Positions 8,229 to 20,983 of a DNA stretch of 56,082 nucleotides are shown here, in pieces. The notes beneath the pieces are model-generated. The model saw nothing but the letters and a program-made list of their open reading frames with translations. It was not told the origin of the DNA and did no database searches. Origin of the DNA: an uncultured Flavobacteriaceae bacterium (GTDB lineage: Bacteria; Bacteroidota; Bacteroidia; Flavobacteriales; Flavobacteriaceae); the NCBI GenBank assembly GCA_947500585.1, contig CANMSN010000019.1, forward strand, positions 1-56,082, read 5' to 3'. Positions within the stretch are counted from its first letter, which is position 1. Each line of letters begins with the position of its first letter. The position numbers and the translations under genes were made by a program.

Positions 8229-8259
8229 TTTGACAGTATTGAAAAAATATCTAATTTTG
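8229..8259 (+). promoter_or_regulatory. Consensus Bacteroidota promoter of the 8317 gene
   Basis: TTTG (8229-8232) and TAATTTTG (8252-8259) are separated by 19 bases, matching the TTTG/TAnnTTTG architecture of the primary sigma factor in this phylum. The leader to the ATG at 8317 is about 50 bases. This is the clearest promoter in the window. Confidence 0.72.
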
Positions 8260-8316
8260 CACGCTCAAATTTTCAGGTATAGTATTGAATAATTTATACT
8301 AAAAAATTTAAAAATT

Positions 8317-8976
8317 ATGATTAGAAATATTGCAAGTTACTCAGCCCTCGCGCTTACAATATGTATTCTGTTAGGAGTTTCATTTTCCTCAAATGAAACA
8401 ATAGATTTGAGTAAATACTCAACAAAAGGTTTAAAGTTAAACTATACTGTAAACCTTGACCAGAATATCGAAGACGATATTTTAGCGTCAAATGATGTGA
8501 ACGAGACTTTCTCTCCTTTTTTAGGAAAGTCTTTTGTAGGATTTAAAGAAGCATTAGCATTTAAAGAATCTAGTGGCAATTATGCTTCTGTTAATACATT
8601 CGGATATTTAGGAAAATATCAGTTTGGGTCAGAAACTTTGAAAATGATTGGAATTCATAATCCAGTTCAATTTTTAAAGAATCCAGTACTTCAAGAAAAG
8701 GCATTTATAGCCAACGCTTCAAGAAATAAATGGATTTTAAGAAGAGATATTAAAAATTTTGTTGGAAAAAAAATTAATGGCATTCTTGTAACAGAGTCTG
8801 GTATTTTAGCTGCCGCGCATCTAGCTGGACCTGGTAGCGTAAAAAAATACCTTAGAAGCTATGGATTAGATAATTTCACTGATGGTTACGGAACCACAGT
8901 TGAACACTATATGAAACGGTTTTCTGGTTACGATACGTCTTTTGTAAAGCCAAATAAATTGGCCAAAGCCATATAA
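8317..8976 (+). CDS. Exported lysozyme-fold (SLT-like) peptidoglycan-acting protein
   Basis: 219 residues with an N-terminal hydrophobic export segment (8-24), a spacer to about 70, and a lysozyme-like domain. LAFKESSGNYASVN carries the probable catalytic glutamate E84 and the ES-G-Y context of lytic transglycosylases; GYLGKYQFG and AAAHLAGPGSVKKYL match the later helices of that fold. The family is recognised from pattern only and no named enzyme is claimed. It has its own consensus promoter and follows the mltG operon, giving two wall-cleaving enzymes side by side. A REP-like repeat separates it from the convergent methyltransferase gene. Confidence 0.75.
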   Translation: MIRNIASYSALALTICILLGVSFSSNETIDLSKYSTKGLKLNYTVNLDQNIEDDILASNDVNETFSPFLGKSFVGFKEALAFKESSGNYASVNTFGYLGKYQFGSETLKMIGIHNPVQFLKNPVLQEKAFIANASRNKWILRRDIKNFVGKKINGILVTESGILAAAHLAGPGSVKKYLRSYGLDNFTDGYGTTVEHYMKRFSGYDTSFVKPNKLAKAI

Positions 8977-8993
8977 TTGAAATTGGCTTAATG

Positions 8994-9045
8994 GTCATTC
9001 TCATGCGGTCACTGAGCGAAGTCGAAGTGAAAGTGGGGAATCTAA
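8994..9045 (+). repeat. Dispersed palindromic (REP-like) repeat, copy 2
   Basis: The core CACTGAGCGAAGTCGAAGTG (9010-9029) is nearly identical to copy 1 at 4867-4886, with the same GTCATTC and GGAATCTAA frames. It lies between two convergent genes, and its right end supplies the TAG stop codon (9042-9044) of the minus-strand methyltransferase. A role in bidirectional termination is possible. Confidence 0.75.
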
Positions 9046-9755
9046 CTTTTATGAATAATAAATATGGTAGGTCTCTTATGGAGGTCTACCTTATTTTTTT
9101 TCCATGCATTTGCAGATTGTGTTTTTATAAATTCAGTTGAAAGTGTAATATCGCAAGCCACACAAATAGCTGTATTATTATCTAAAATAGTTGATAAATC
9201 TTCTATCATTTTATTATTACGATACGGCGTTTCTATAAATATCTGCGATTGGTTTTGCTCAAAAGACAAACGTTCTAAACGTTTTATTTCGGCTTTTCTT
9301 TCTCCTTTGTCAATAGGCAAATAGCCATTAAAGGCGAAACTTTGTCCGTTCATACCAGAGCTCATTATAGCCATTAAAATAGATGACGGACCAACTAAAG
9401 GTACTACTTTTATGCCTTTTTCGTGTGCAATCTTCACAACATCAGCTCCAGGGTCTGCAACTCCTGGGCATCCAGCTTCAGAGAGCAAGCCAACGTTGAT
9501 GCCATTTAAGCAAGGGCTTAGAAAGCTTGGAAGTTCGCTTGCTTCAGTAAACTTATTTAAAGCATAAAGTTCTAAAGACGGTTGAGATTTTTCTGGAGCT
9601 ATTTTTTTTATAAAACGTCTTGCTGTTTTTTCATTTTCAACAATGAATATGCTTGTTTCTTCAATTACTTTTCTCACTAAAAGGGGCAATACTTCTAAAG
9701 GATCATTATCACCAAGCGTAGTTGGTATTAAATAAAGTGTACCTTTTGAATTCAT
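9042..9755 (-). CDS. RsmI-like SAM-dependent methyltransferase
   Basis: A member of the tetrapyrrole-methylase fold that includes RsmI, which 2'-O-methylates C1402 of 16S rRNA. Seen here are the N-terminal GTLYLIPTTLGDNDPLEVLP, the SAM loop SEAGCPGVADPGADVV, GPSSILMAIMSSGMNGQSFAFNGYLP and FIETPYRNNKM. At 237 residues it is shorter than E. coli RsmI (about 286), lacking the C-terminal tail, and the first glycine-rich motif reads PTTLGD rather than ATPIGN. It may be a lineage variant rather than a strict RsmI. It overlaps the phosphatase gene by four bases (ATGA) and belongs to the dnaA transcription unit. Confidence 0.8.
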   Translation of the reverse strand: MNSKGTLYLIPTTLGDNDPLEVLPLLVRKVIEETSIFIVENEKTARRFIKKIAPEKSQPSLELYALNKFTEASELPSFLSPCLNGINVGLLSEAGCPGVADPGADVVKIAHEKGIKVVPLVGPSSILMAIMSSGMNGQSFAFNGYLPIDKGERKAEIKRLERLSFEQNQSQIFIETPYRNNKMIEDLSTILDNNTAICVACDITLSTEFIKTQSANAWKKNKVDLHKRPTIFIIHKS

Positions 9756-10204
9756 TTAGTTAAATTTTCTGCTATAATATCACACGCTTCATCGAGCATT
9801 CTATAAACGTTTTCAAAACCGTCATCTCCACCGTAATAAGGATCAGGGACATCATAATTTTGATCTGGATAAACTTCATTTAAAATCATTTTCACTTTAG
9901 CAGTATCCTTGTCATTTCTAGATAGTTTAACTACATTTTTGAAATTTGATTCATCCATAACATAAATGATATCAAACCTATCAAAATCAGAAACATTAAA
10001 TTGCCTTCCTTTTAAATTGGAAATATTTATTCCGTATTTTCTAGCAACAGCAATAGAACGCTTATCAGGAGAACTACCAGTGTGGTAATTTGCAGTTCCA
10101 GCAGAATCAACAATGAATGCGTTAGAAAGTTTAGATTTTAAAATACCTTCGGCTAATGGAGAACGACAAATGTTACCCAGACAAACCATTAGGATTTTAG
10201 TCAT
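9752..10204 (-). CDS. Low-molecular-weight protein tyrosine phosphatase
   Basis: A cytoplasmic phosphatase of 150 residues. The P-loop CLGNICRS gives nucleophile C8 and phosphate-binding R14, and DPYYGGDDGFENVY supplies the general acid aspartate with the usual flanking tyrosines. In other bacteria such enzymes act on tyrosine kinases of polysaccharide export or as general phosphotyrosine phosphatases; no kinase or capsule gene is next to it here, so the substrate is open. It lies 12 bases behind dnaA and is translationally coupled to the RsmI-like gene. Confidence 0.93.
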   Translation of the reverse strand: MTKILMVCLGNICRSPLAEGILKSKLSNAFIVDSAGTANYHTGSSPDKRSIAVARKYGINISNLKGRQFNVSDFDRFDIIYVMDESNFKNVVKLSRNDKDTAKVKMILNEVYPDQNYDVPDPYYGGDDGFENVYRMLDEACDIIAENLTK

Positions 10205-10216
10205 TTTTAAATGATT

Positions 10217-11644
10217 TTAAACAGAAAGTTTTTTAGTAATATCTTCAACGTATTTTCTAAATTGTTTATCGGTTGAAGATAGATTGTCAACAGTTTTACA
10301 AGCGTGTAAAACAGTAGCATGATCACGCTTACCTATTTGAGAACCAATACTTGCGAGTGAAGCTTTTGTAAACTTTTTAGCAAAAAACATAGCTAATTGT
10401 CTGGCTTGTACAATGTGACGTTTTCTGGTTTTAGATTGTAGGGTGTCTACATCCATTTGAAAATAATCGGACACTACTTTCTGGATATAGTCAATAGAAA
10501 CTTCTCGTTTTGTATTTTTTACAAACTTCTCAACAATAGTTCTAGCTAAATCTAAAGTAATTTCTTTTTTATTAAAAGATGATTGCGCTATTAAAGATAT
10601 TATTGCGCCTTCTAACTCACGAACATTAGTTTTTATGTTTTTAGCAACATATTCTATAATATCATCTGGCATATCAACACCATCACGATATAATTTATTC
10701 TTTAAAATTGAAACTCTGGTCTCAAAATCTGGATGTTGTAGTTCAGCTGATAATCCCCATTTAAAACGTGATAATAAGCGTTGCTCAATATCTTGCATAT
10801 CAACAGGAGCTTTATCACTAGTTAAAATAACTTGCTTCCCATTTTGGTGTAAGTGATTAAAAATATGGAAGAATACATCCTGAGTCCCTGTTTTTCCTGA
10901 AAGAAATTGCACATCATCAATAATCAAGATATCTATAATTTGATAGAAGTGTATAAAGTCATTTCTGTTGTTCTTCTTTACAGAATCTATATATTGTTGC
11001 GTAAATTTTTCAGCAGAAATGTACAAAACTGTTTTTTCTGGATATTTATCTTTTATATCAACACCAATGGCATGGGCTAAATGTGTTTTTCCTAAACCAA
11101 CACCACCAAAAATTAATAATGGATTAAAGGATGTGCCACCAGGTTTTGCAGCAACTGCTAATCCAGCACTACGCGCTAAACGGTTAGAGTCACCTTCTAA
11201 AAAATTCTCAAAACTGTAATTAGGATTTAATTGAGATTCAATTTTTACATTCCTAATACCAGGAATAACAAATGGATTTCGTAATTCCGGACTTTTATTG
11301 TTTAAAGGAACATCAACATCTTGAGATTTCATAGCACCTCTATTGGTACTAGGAATTTTTTCTGTAAAAGGTTGTTTATTGCCATAAGTGTTTTCCATTT
11401 TAATAATGTAAACAAGTTTAGCATGTTCCCCTAATTCTTTTGTGAGTGATACTTTAAGGATTTTTACATAGTGTTCTTCAAGCCATTCGTAAAAGAATTT
11501 ACTGGGTACCTGAATACTTAATGCGTTATCAGTAAGTTTAACTGCAGAAATTGGCTCAAACCAAGTTTTGTAAGCTTGCGGTTGGATATTATCCTTTATG
11601 AATAGTAGACAATTATTCCATACCGATTGCGCAGTCATACTCAT
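10217..11644 (-). CDS. dnaA: Chromosomal replication initiator DnaA
   Basis: Binds DnaA boxes and melts the origin. All four domains are visible: an N-terminal domain I (SVWNNCLLFIKDNIQPQAYKTWFEP), a variable linker to about residue 135, an AAA+ domain with Walker A GGVGLGKTHLAHAIG (about 180-194) and Walker B ILIIDDVQFLSGK, and a C-terminal helix-turn-helix with the signature RDHATVLHACKTVDNL. 475 residues is normal. It heads a unit with the tyrosine phosphatase and the RsmI-like gene. The 188 bases upstream hold one DnaA-box-like TTGTTCACA (minus strand, about 11727-11735) but no cluster, so the origin is probably elsewhere and this may be an autoregulatory site. Confidence 0.98.
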   Translation of the reverse strand: MSMTAQSVWNNCLLFIKDNIQPQAYKTWFEPISAVKLTDNALSIQVPSKFFYEWLEEHYVKILKVSLTKELGEHAKLVYIIKMENTYGNKQPFTEKIPSTNRGAMKSQDVDVPLNNKSPELRNPFVIPGIRNVKIESQLNPNYSFENFLEGDSNRLARSAGLAVAAKPGGTSFNPLLIFGGVGLGKTHLAHAIGVDIKDKYPEKTVLYISAEKFTQQYIDSVKKNNRNDFIHFYQIIDILIIDDVQFLSGKTGTQDVFFHIFNHLHQNGKQVILTSDKAPVDMQDIEQRLLSRFKWGLSAELQHPDFETRVSILKNKLYRDGVDMPDDIIEYVAKNIKTNVRELEGAIISLIAQSSFNKKEITLDLARTIVEKFVKNTKREVSIDYIQKVVSDYFQMDVDTLQSKTRKRHIVQARQLAMFFAKKFTKASLASIGSQIGKRDHATVLHACKTVDNLSSTDKQFRKYVEDITKKLSV

Positions 11645-11832
11645 TGTTAGTGTTGTGGTTTTTGTTAGTTAGTAATTTGAATGAGAAAGTTAATTCTCAA
11701 TCCCCCCTTAATAGTGACGCAAATATGTGAACAAAATTCTTAAAAAAAAAATGAATTAGTATTGAATTTTCAAAAATATTTCCTCATGTTTAAAGCGTAG
11801 CCGAATCTACAAAAAAATATTTAAACTATACT

Positions 11833-12231
11833 ATGAAAATCGATGAAATACAAATTAGAGTGAGATATGGTGAAACTGACCAAATGGGTGTGGTTTATCA
11901 TGGGAACTACGCATTATACCTAGAAATGGGTAGAATTGAATGGTTACGAAAATTAGGTATTTCATATAAAAGCATGGAAGAAAATGGTATCATGCTGCCA
12001 GTTGTTTCTTTAAATATAAATTATAAAAAATCAGCGGGTTATGATGATGTAATTAATGTAAAAACTCAACTAAAGAGTAAGCCCACAGTTAAGATTGAAT
12101 TTGAGTACGAAATAACCAATGATAAAGGAGAAGTTTTAACAACAGCCTCAACAACTTTAGTTTTTATTGATATGAAAACTAACCGCCCAACCAGAGCGCC
12201 CCAATACATATTAGATCTTTATGAGAACTAA
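11833..12231 (+). CDS. Acyl-CoA thioesterase, YbgC/4HBT family
   Basis: A hot-dog-fold thioesterase of 132 residues. RVRYGETDQMGVVYHGNYALYLEMGRIEWL contains the family's catalytic aspartate (D in ETDQMG) and the H-x-N-Y active-site element. Such enzymes hydrolyse short- or medium-chain acyl-CoA, or acyl-ACP in the Tol-Pal-associated YbgC. No Tol-Pal genes are nearby. It is divergent from dnaA and convergent with the YigZ gene, ending two bases before it, so it is its own transcription unit. Confidence 0.9.
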   Translation: MKIDEIQIRVRYGETDQMGVVYHGNYALYLEMGRIEWLRKLGISYKSMEENGIMLPVVSLNINYKKSAGYDDVINVKTQLKSKPTVKIEFEYEITNDKGEVLTTASTTLVFIDMKTNRPTRAPQYILDLYEN

Positions 12232-12232
12232 T

Positions 12233-12841
12233 TTATAATGTTTCTATACCAATTTCAAATAAACGATGAAAAGTTTCAAAAACAGATTGTGCGTCTTTTT
12301 TTCTAACCGAAATGGTTATTTTACAGTTTAATTCTAATTTCTGATTGATAATATTCAAATTACGTTCTTTAATAATTCGCATTACTGTGTTCATGTTTTT
12401 GTAATCAAAAGAAATAAGATAATTTACATTAATCGTTTTTTCTATAATTTCTGAAGCTTCTAATGTTAACTGAGCAGTTGTCTTGTAGGCATTTATCAAT
12501 CCTCCTACACCTAATTTAACACCACCAAAATAGCGAACAACAACAATTAAAATATTGCTTACTTCAAAAGATTGTATTTGCCCGTAAATAGGTAAGCCTG
12601 CACTATTGTTTGGTTCGCCATCATCGTTGGTTCGATATGTTATGTTTTCAGTTCCTAATTGATAGGCATAACACCAATGGCGTGCAGAATGATGTTCTTT
12701 TTTTAATTTATCAAGATTAAGTTTCACATCGTTTTCATTTAAAACAGGAATAGCATAACCAAAAAACTTACTATTTTTGTCTTTAAATAGAACAGATTCA
12801 CTTGGTTTTTCAATGGTTTTATAGGTGTCTTTTTCAGTCAC
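12233..12841 (-). CDS. YigZ/IMPACT family protein
   Basis: 202 residues from a GTG start. The N-terminal domain has the family signature region NDDGEPNNSAGLPIYGQIQ followed by VVVRYFGGVKLGVGGLINAYK, a ribosomal-protein-S5-like fold shared by bacterial YigZ and eukaryotic IMPACT. The C-terminal part (about 140-202) is the small ferredoxin-like YigZ domain. In eukaryotes the relatives modulate Gcn2 signalling; the bacterial role is not established. It is the last gene of a minus-strand run with ribD and the HAD hydrolase, with a six-base gap to the latter. Confidence 0.9.
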   Translation of the reverse strand: MTEKDTYKTIEKPSESVLFKDKNSKFFGYAIPVLNENDVKLNLDKLKKEHHSARHWCYAYQLGTENITYRTNDDGEPNNSAGLPIYGQIQSFEVSNILIVVVRYFGGVKLGVGGLINAYKTTAQLTLEASEIIEKTINVNYLISFDYKNMNTVMRIIKERNLNIINQKLELNCKITISVRKKDAQSVFETFHRLFEIGIETL

Positions 12842-12847
12842 AACTAT

Positions 12848-13459
12848 TTAAAATAAATTATTCTTTACCTTAAATAAATTCACGACGTCTTCTGTATCAG
12901 GATTGATATGCCACGTTTTAAAATTTAGATTTTTTGCCGTTTCAATGTTGTCTTTATTGTCATCAATAAACAGACATTCTTCAGGTCTTAATTGGTTTTC
13001 GCTTAAAACAAAATTAAAAATATCTTGATTAGGTTTTTTTAATTGAATTTCGTGAGATAAATAAAATTTATCAAAGCAATTTTTAAAATTTTCATAAAAT
13101 GAAATAGTATTCTTTATACAATTGATATGAAGATCATTAGTATTGCTCAATAGTATAAGTTTGTATTTAGCAGAAGCTTTTAACTGCTTTAAAAAAGTTA
13201 ACCGATATTCTGGAAGATCTTTGAGTATTAGATTCCATAAATCAATCAATATCTCTTTTGAAAGCTTTGGGAAATTTTCAGAGTAAAATTCTAAAAACTC
13301 GTCTGTAGAAACCAGACCTTGCTCATAAAAACTATTGAAGGCTATTATTTCTTCCGAAAACTCATTTATTTCAAGTGATTCGTAAGTTTCCTTAATAGCT
13401 CCTTCAATATCTAAATTAATAAACACGTTTCCGAAATCGAAAATGATAGTTTTAATCAT
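12848..13459 (-). CDS. HAD-superfamily hydrolase (subfamily IA)
   Basis: 203 residues with the haloacid dehalogenase motifs in order: motif I DFGNVFINLD (nucleophile aspartate, though with N where many have G-T/V), motif II LLSNTND, motif III lysine in KKPNQDIF, and motif IV FIDDNKDN. The helical cap lies between about residues 15 and 85. Enzymes of this group dephosphorylate small phosphorylated metabolites such as sugar phosphates. A link to riboflavin synthesis is tempting because ribD lies just upstream and a pathway phosphatase is needed, but that is inference. A palindromic repeat occupies the gap to ribD. Confidence 0.85.
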   Translation of the reverse strand: MIKTIIFDFGNVFINLDIEGAIKETYESLEINEFSEEIIAFNSFYEQGLVSTDEFLEFYSENFPKLSKEILIDLWNLILKDLPEYRLTFLKQLKASAKYKLILLSNTNDLHINCIKNTISFYENFKNCFDKFYLSHEIQLKKPNQDIFNFVLSENQLRPEECLFIDDNKDNIETAKNLNFKTWHINPDTEDVVNLFKVKNNLF

Positions 13460-13467
13460 ATTTTATT

Positions 13468-13488
13468 ATCCTGAACTTGTTTCAGGAT
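13468..13488. repeat. Dispersed palindrome (CCTGAA...TTCAGG type)
   Basis: ATCCTGAA (13468-13475) and TTCAGGAT (13481-13488) form a perfect eight-base inverted repeat around a five-base centre. I recall this element as a frequent dispersed repeat in Flavobacteriaceae. It sits between ribD and the HAD gene and may form a hairpin in their shared transcript. Confidence 0.65.
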
Positions 13489-13492
13489 CTTA

Positions 13493-14497
13493 TTAATTGT
13501 TTATGAAGATTTTCAACGTATCTTCTAGAATGTATTTTTCTAAAACTAATTTTCCAGAAAATATTGGTACTTTTACCCCGTCTTTAAAAGTAATTTGACT
13601 AGTAAATATTCTAGCTTCATCCCAAAGGTTTTCATCAATAAATGTTTGAAGCGTTTTTGAGCCGCCTTCAATAATAACAGATGTTATATTGTTTTCAAAA
13701 AGTACGTTACCTATTTGTTTTGCTATGTTCTTTGAGAAATCAATAGTGTCTTTGTTTATAATTATGGTTTCAGCCTCATTATTAAAAACAGAATGATTTT
13801 TAGATAGTTTATTGTCCTTATCAATTACAATACGAGTTGGATTATTTCCTTTCCAATCTCTAGCTGTTAAAGAGGGATTATCTTTGAAAACAGTATGAGT
13901 TCCAACTAAAATAGCTTGTTCTTCAGTGCGCCATTTGTGAACTAATTGTCTGGAATATTCATTTGTAATCCAAACTGGTTTTTGCTCATTTTTCGTTTTT
14001 GGAGCAATAAAACCATCAGCAGTTTCTGCCCATTTTAAAATTATATAGGGGCGTTTTTTATTATGAAAAGTAAAAAAGCGTTTGTGGTGACTTTTGCATT
14101 CACTCTCTAAAACACCAACAATAACATTGATGCCAGCATCTTTTAATTTTTTAATGCCTTTTCCCGCAACTTTTTCATTGTCGTCCATACAACCAATAAT
14201 CACATTTGGTATTTGGTGTTTAATTATAAGATCGCTACAAGGTGGGGTTTTTCCAAAATGTGAACACGGTTCTAGCGTTACATAAAGCGTTGCTTCTTTT
14301 AATAAATCTGTATTCGAAACCGAGTTTATTGCATTTACCTCTGCATGATGTCCTCCATATGCGCTTGTGTAGCCTTCTCCAATTATTTTATTGTCATAAA
14401 CAACAACACTACCAACCATTGGGTTTGGTCTGGTTATTCCTAAACCATTTTTGGCAATGTCCATGCAACGTTTTATATAAAATTCGTGTTCAGTCAA
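13493..14497 (-). CDS. ribD: Bifunctional riboflavin deaminase/reductase RibD
   Basis: Catalyses the second and third steps of riboflavin synthesis: pyrimidine deamination, then NADPH-dependent side-chain reduction. The N-terminal cytidine-deaminase-like domain holds zinc ligands H51 (GGHHAEVNAI, with proton shuttle E53), C78 and C87 (EPCSHFGKTPPCSD). The C-terminal reductase domain (about 148-334) contains RPYIILKWAETADGFIA, AILVGTHTVFKDNPSLT and SVIIEGGSKTLQTFI. 334 residues is slightly short of E. coli RibD (367). The start is a TTG at 14497, just clear of the preceding gene's stop at 14500. No other rib genes are nearby, and no FMN riboswitch was seen. Confidence 0.95.
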   Translation of the reverse strand: MTEHEFYIKRCMDIAKNGLGITRPNPMVGSVVVYDNKIIGEGYTSAYGGHHAEVNAINSVSNTDLLKEATLYVTLEPCSHFGKTPPCSDLIIKHQIPNVIIGCMDDNEKVAGKGIKKLKDAGINVIVGVLESECKSHHKRFFTFHNKKRPYIILKWAETADGFIAPKTKNEQKPVWITNEYSRQLVHKWRTEEQAILVGTHTVFKDNPSLTARDWKGNNPTRIVIDKDNKLSKNHSVFNNEAETIIINKDTIDFSKNIAKQIGNVLFENNITSVIIEGGSKTLQTFIDENLWDEARIFTSQITFKDGVKVPIFSGKLVLEKYILEDTLKIFINN

Positions 14498-14499
14498 TA

Positions 14500-14955
14500 C
14501 TAGTATTTAATTTTTACATCTTCAGTTTTATCAATAGTATAGGTGGAAGAAAAACCTAGAACCTTATATTTAATATCGCCGGAATATTGCACTTTTATTT
14601 TTTTGCTAAATAAACTATCAAGTAATCCACTTAAATTTTTATCGCTAAAAATACTGTCTGTTGGGATGTTAGCTTTTAGCGGAATAGAAAAATCTTTTTT
14701 TGCTGGTACTTTAAAACTTTTGGTTGAAATAGTTCCCATTTCATTGTCGTTTATAAACACTTTTATTTCATCAGTTTGTAATTCGCCACCTATGTTGTTA
14801 GGATTTAAAAACAGTGCATCTGCTGTTATAGTCACATATTTAGAATTTGATTCCAAGACTTTAATATTTTCTACGCCCAAGAATTCTGGTTTTTCGTTTA
14901 CAGAGCAGTTAAAAAATGTCATTACTATTGTTGATAAGATTATGAGTTGCTTCAT
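14500..14955 (-). CDS. LEA14/WHy-domain lipoprotein
   Basis: 151 residues. The N-terminus MKQLIILSTIVMTFFNCS is a lipoprotein signal with cysteine at about position 17, so the protein is lipid-anchored in the envelope. The rest resembles an LEA type 2 / WHy beta-sandwich (LESNSKYVTITADALFLNPN, then FKVPAKKDFSIPLKANIP), a domain found in desiccation-related plant proteins and in various bacterial secreted proteins. No enzymatic motif is present. It is transcribed ahead of ribD with a two-base gap, probably for convenience of position rather than a shared pathway. It is divergent from the acetyltransferase at 15008. Confidence 0.75.
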   Translation of the reverse strand: MKQLIILSTIVMTFFNCSVNEKPEFLGVENIKVLESNSKYVTITADALFLNPNNIGGELQTDEIKVFINDNEMGTISTKSFKVPAKKDFSIPLKANIPTDSIFSDKNLSGLLDSLFSKKIKVQYSGDIKYKVLGFSSTYTIDKTEDVKIKY

Positions 14956-15007
14956 TCCAAATTTTTCAGATTTAATGTATCTTCACTTGCTTAAAAGTAG
15001 TCTGTAA

Positions 15008-15495
15008 GTGAACAAAGATACTATAGTTATTCGAGAAATTGAACCTCAAGACAATGCGCAATTAGAACAAGTAATTAGGGCATGTTTTCATGAGTTTAAT
15101 ATTCCTTTGGAAGGTACTGCTTACGCTGATGCTGAAACGCCTAGGATGTATGAATCTTACCAAAACCCAAATGATATCTACTTTGTAGTTGAAAACAATG
15201 GTGAAATATTAGGCGGTGGAGGCGTAAAACCTTTAAAGGACTTTGAAAATGATGTATGCGAAATACAGAAAATGTATTTTTCGCCAAAAGTACGTGGTAT
15301 GGGTTTTGGAAAATTATTGTTTACAAAATGTATGAGGGCTGCAAAAAGTTTAGGGTATAAACAATGTTACCTAGAATCTGCACCACAGCTAAAAGCTGCA
15401 ATTCATATATATGAAAGCTATGGTTTTAAACATTTAGAGGAATCTTTAGGTAATACAGGACATTACTCTTGTGGTGTTTGGATGATAAAAGATTT

Positions 15496-15505
<10 letters not shown>
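15008..15505 (+). CDS. GNAT-family N-acetyltransferase
   Basis: 165 residues from a GTG start. The acetyl-CoA binding loop is SPKVRGMGFGKLLFTKCMRAAKSLGY, and the final strand GHYSCGVWMIKDL is typical. The central MYFSPKVRGMG and CYLESAPQLKAAIHIYESYGF match acetyltransferases of unknown substrate. It begins 52 bases from the divergent LEA-like gene and overlaps prmC by ten bases, so it opens the prmC-ligA-exonuclease unit. Because PrmC modifies release factors, a translation-related substrate is conceivable, but nothing shown here proves it. Confidence 0.85.
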
Positions 15506-19669
<4,164 letters not shown>

Positions 19670-19681
19670 AACATGTAAATT

Positions 19682-19733
19682 ATCGATAAAAAGATATTTT
19701 TTTACGTTTAATTGTAAAATTATGTTATGTTTG
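19682..19733 (+). promoter_or_regulatory. Promoter of the first YhhN-like gene, with shared upstream box
   Basis: ATCGATAAAA (19682-19691), TTTACG (19701-19706) and TATGTTTG (19726-19733, a TAnnTTTG -7 box) occur at offsets 0, 19 and 44. The same three elements stand at the same offsets before the paralogous gene at 21060. The ATG lies 22 bases past the -7 box. The -33 position is occupied by ACG rather than TTG, which suggests a dedicated sigma factor or activator. Confidence 0.6.
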
Positions 19734-19755
19734 TATTAGAATAAAAAACTCAATT

Positions 19756-20493
19756 ATGGACAAATCAAAAGTCTTAGTAAGTTTTATTATAGTATTATAC
19801 ATTTTGTTTGTTGGCTCCGAATTTACAGGAAATCAGGATTTGTCATTTTATTTTGATAATCTGATTACGCCATCTATTGCATTGATGTACATCTTTTTTG
19901 TTAAAACTAAAAATATATATTTTTTATTATTTTTATTGTTTTACGCCGTTGCTGATATATTTGTTTTAATACTTGAATTTTTTCCTGTAGAAAAGCGTCC
20001 CATATTAAGTGATTATAAATACTTTGTTGCTAATTCTATGTATATAATTGCTTATGCGCTCTTATTTATTAAAATAATAAAATCGCTTTGTATATCACAT
20101 CTACTTAAAAATTTCAAAATTCATATTATAGTTTTAACCATTCTTAATTTATATTTATTGTATGTTTTACAAGTTATTGTAGAACCAAATATTGTTATGA
20201 ATATAGATTACTATTTTGAGATGCTTTACAATATAGTTACCCTATTGTTATTATCTGCCGCATTGTTAAATTATTTTCATAAGGATAATCAGAAATCTTT
20301 ATACTTATTCTTAGGGGTATTATGTATTGTATTCTCTGAGGTTATTGATATTGCTTTCATTTATGTTGCAAAGCGAAGTGTATTAAGCTTTTTGGCCACT
20401 ACACTTTCTCTTGGCGCTTTTAGCTTTTTGTATTATCAATCAAAAATGCGAAGTAAATCAAGAGATGAAAGTGAATTTATGTTAACGGAGTAA
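19756..20493 (+). CDS. YhhN-like multi-pass membrane protein, paralogue 1
   Basis: 245 residues made almost wholly of hydrophobic helices, with about eight membrane segments by eye. Spacing and length resemble the YhhN family, whose eukaryotic member TMEM86 is a lysoplasmalogenase; the motif YAVADIFVLILEF fits the conserved acidic positions of that family. The assignment is by architecture, not by a decisive motif. It shares length, topology and upstream promoter with the gene at 21060, with a DoxX gene on the opposite strand between them. A role in ether-lipid or lysolipid handling is inference. Confidence 0.65.
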   Translation: MDKSKVLVSFIIVLYILFVGSEFTGNQDLSFYFDNLITPSIALMYIFFVKTKNIYFLLFLLFYAVADIFVLILEFFPVEKRPILSDYKYFVANSMYIIAYALLFIKIIKSLCISHLLKNFKIHIIVLTILNLYLLYVLQVIVEPNIVMNIDYYFEMLYNIVTLLLLSAALLNYFHKDNQKSLYLFLGVLCIVFSEVIDIAFIYVAKRSVLSFLATTLSLGAFSFLYYQSKMRSKSRDESEFMLTE

Positions 20494-20503
20494 ACAGTAC
20501 TTA

Positions 20504-20881
20504 CTATTTACCAATAAAAGGAATATCTTTTTTATAAAAGTATAGAACGATTGCGGCTAGAGTAAAAGTTAATAGTGCCGTAGCAAATAAAACACCACCA
20601 TCATTATTTATCTCTATTCCTAATTTAGTTAAGTGCATCATAATAGCACCACCAATTATTCCCAGAGTAAGCGTTGCTCCAATCCAAACGGTTTTAGGAA
20701 TAAGTATTAGAATACCAGCTATGAGCTCTAAAATACCAATACCTATTCTGCCATAGGGTTCTAACCCTACAGTTTTAAAAATATAAATACTATCAGGGTG
20801 GGCAGTGAATTTAAAGCGGAGTGTTTGAATTAAAATAATAGCAACAATTATTCTTAAAACTAGAGGGAAATACTTTTTCAT
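20504..20881 (-). CDS. DoxX-family membrane protein
   Basis: 125 residues with four membrane segments, the size and layout of DoxX proteins (RIIVAIILIQTLRFKF, then GIGILELIAGILILIPKTVWIGATLTLGIIGGAIMMHL). The polar loop FTAHPDSIYIFKTVGLEPYGR resembles the first loop of the family. Members are linked to quinol oxidases or redox processes in some organisms but mostly uncharacterised. It lies on the opposite strand between two paralogous YhhN-like genes, ten bases from the stop of the first. A second, unrelated-looking DoxX protein is encoded at 38698. Confidence 0.8.
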   Translation of the reverse strand: MKKYFPLVLRIIVAIILIQTLRFKFTAHPDSIYIFKTVGLEPYGRIGIGILELIAGILILIPKTVWIGATLTLGIIGGAIMMHLTKLGIEINNDGGVLFATALLTFTLAAIVLYFYKKDIPFIGK

Positions 20882-20983
20882 TGAAAATTAATTGAGTTGA
20901 TTTTAAATCTTAGACGTATGTAACTTAAAAACTTTTCAATTAAAATTAATTTAGCTTATACAGGAAGTCTATTTTTGTATTTC

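Noticed and set aside
9063-9102. Hairpin GGTAG...CTACC followed by a T run, like a terminator
   Set aside because: It lies inside the coding end of the RsmI-like gene on the other strand and is poorly paired in its middle; the REP-like repeat at 8994-9045 is a better candidate for termination.
11645-11832. Replication origin next to dnaA
   Set aside because: Only one imperfect DnaA-box-like sequence (about 11727) is present, without a cluster or an AT-rich unwinding block of the usual form.
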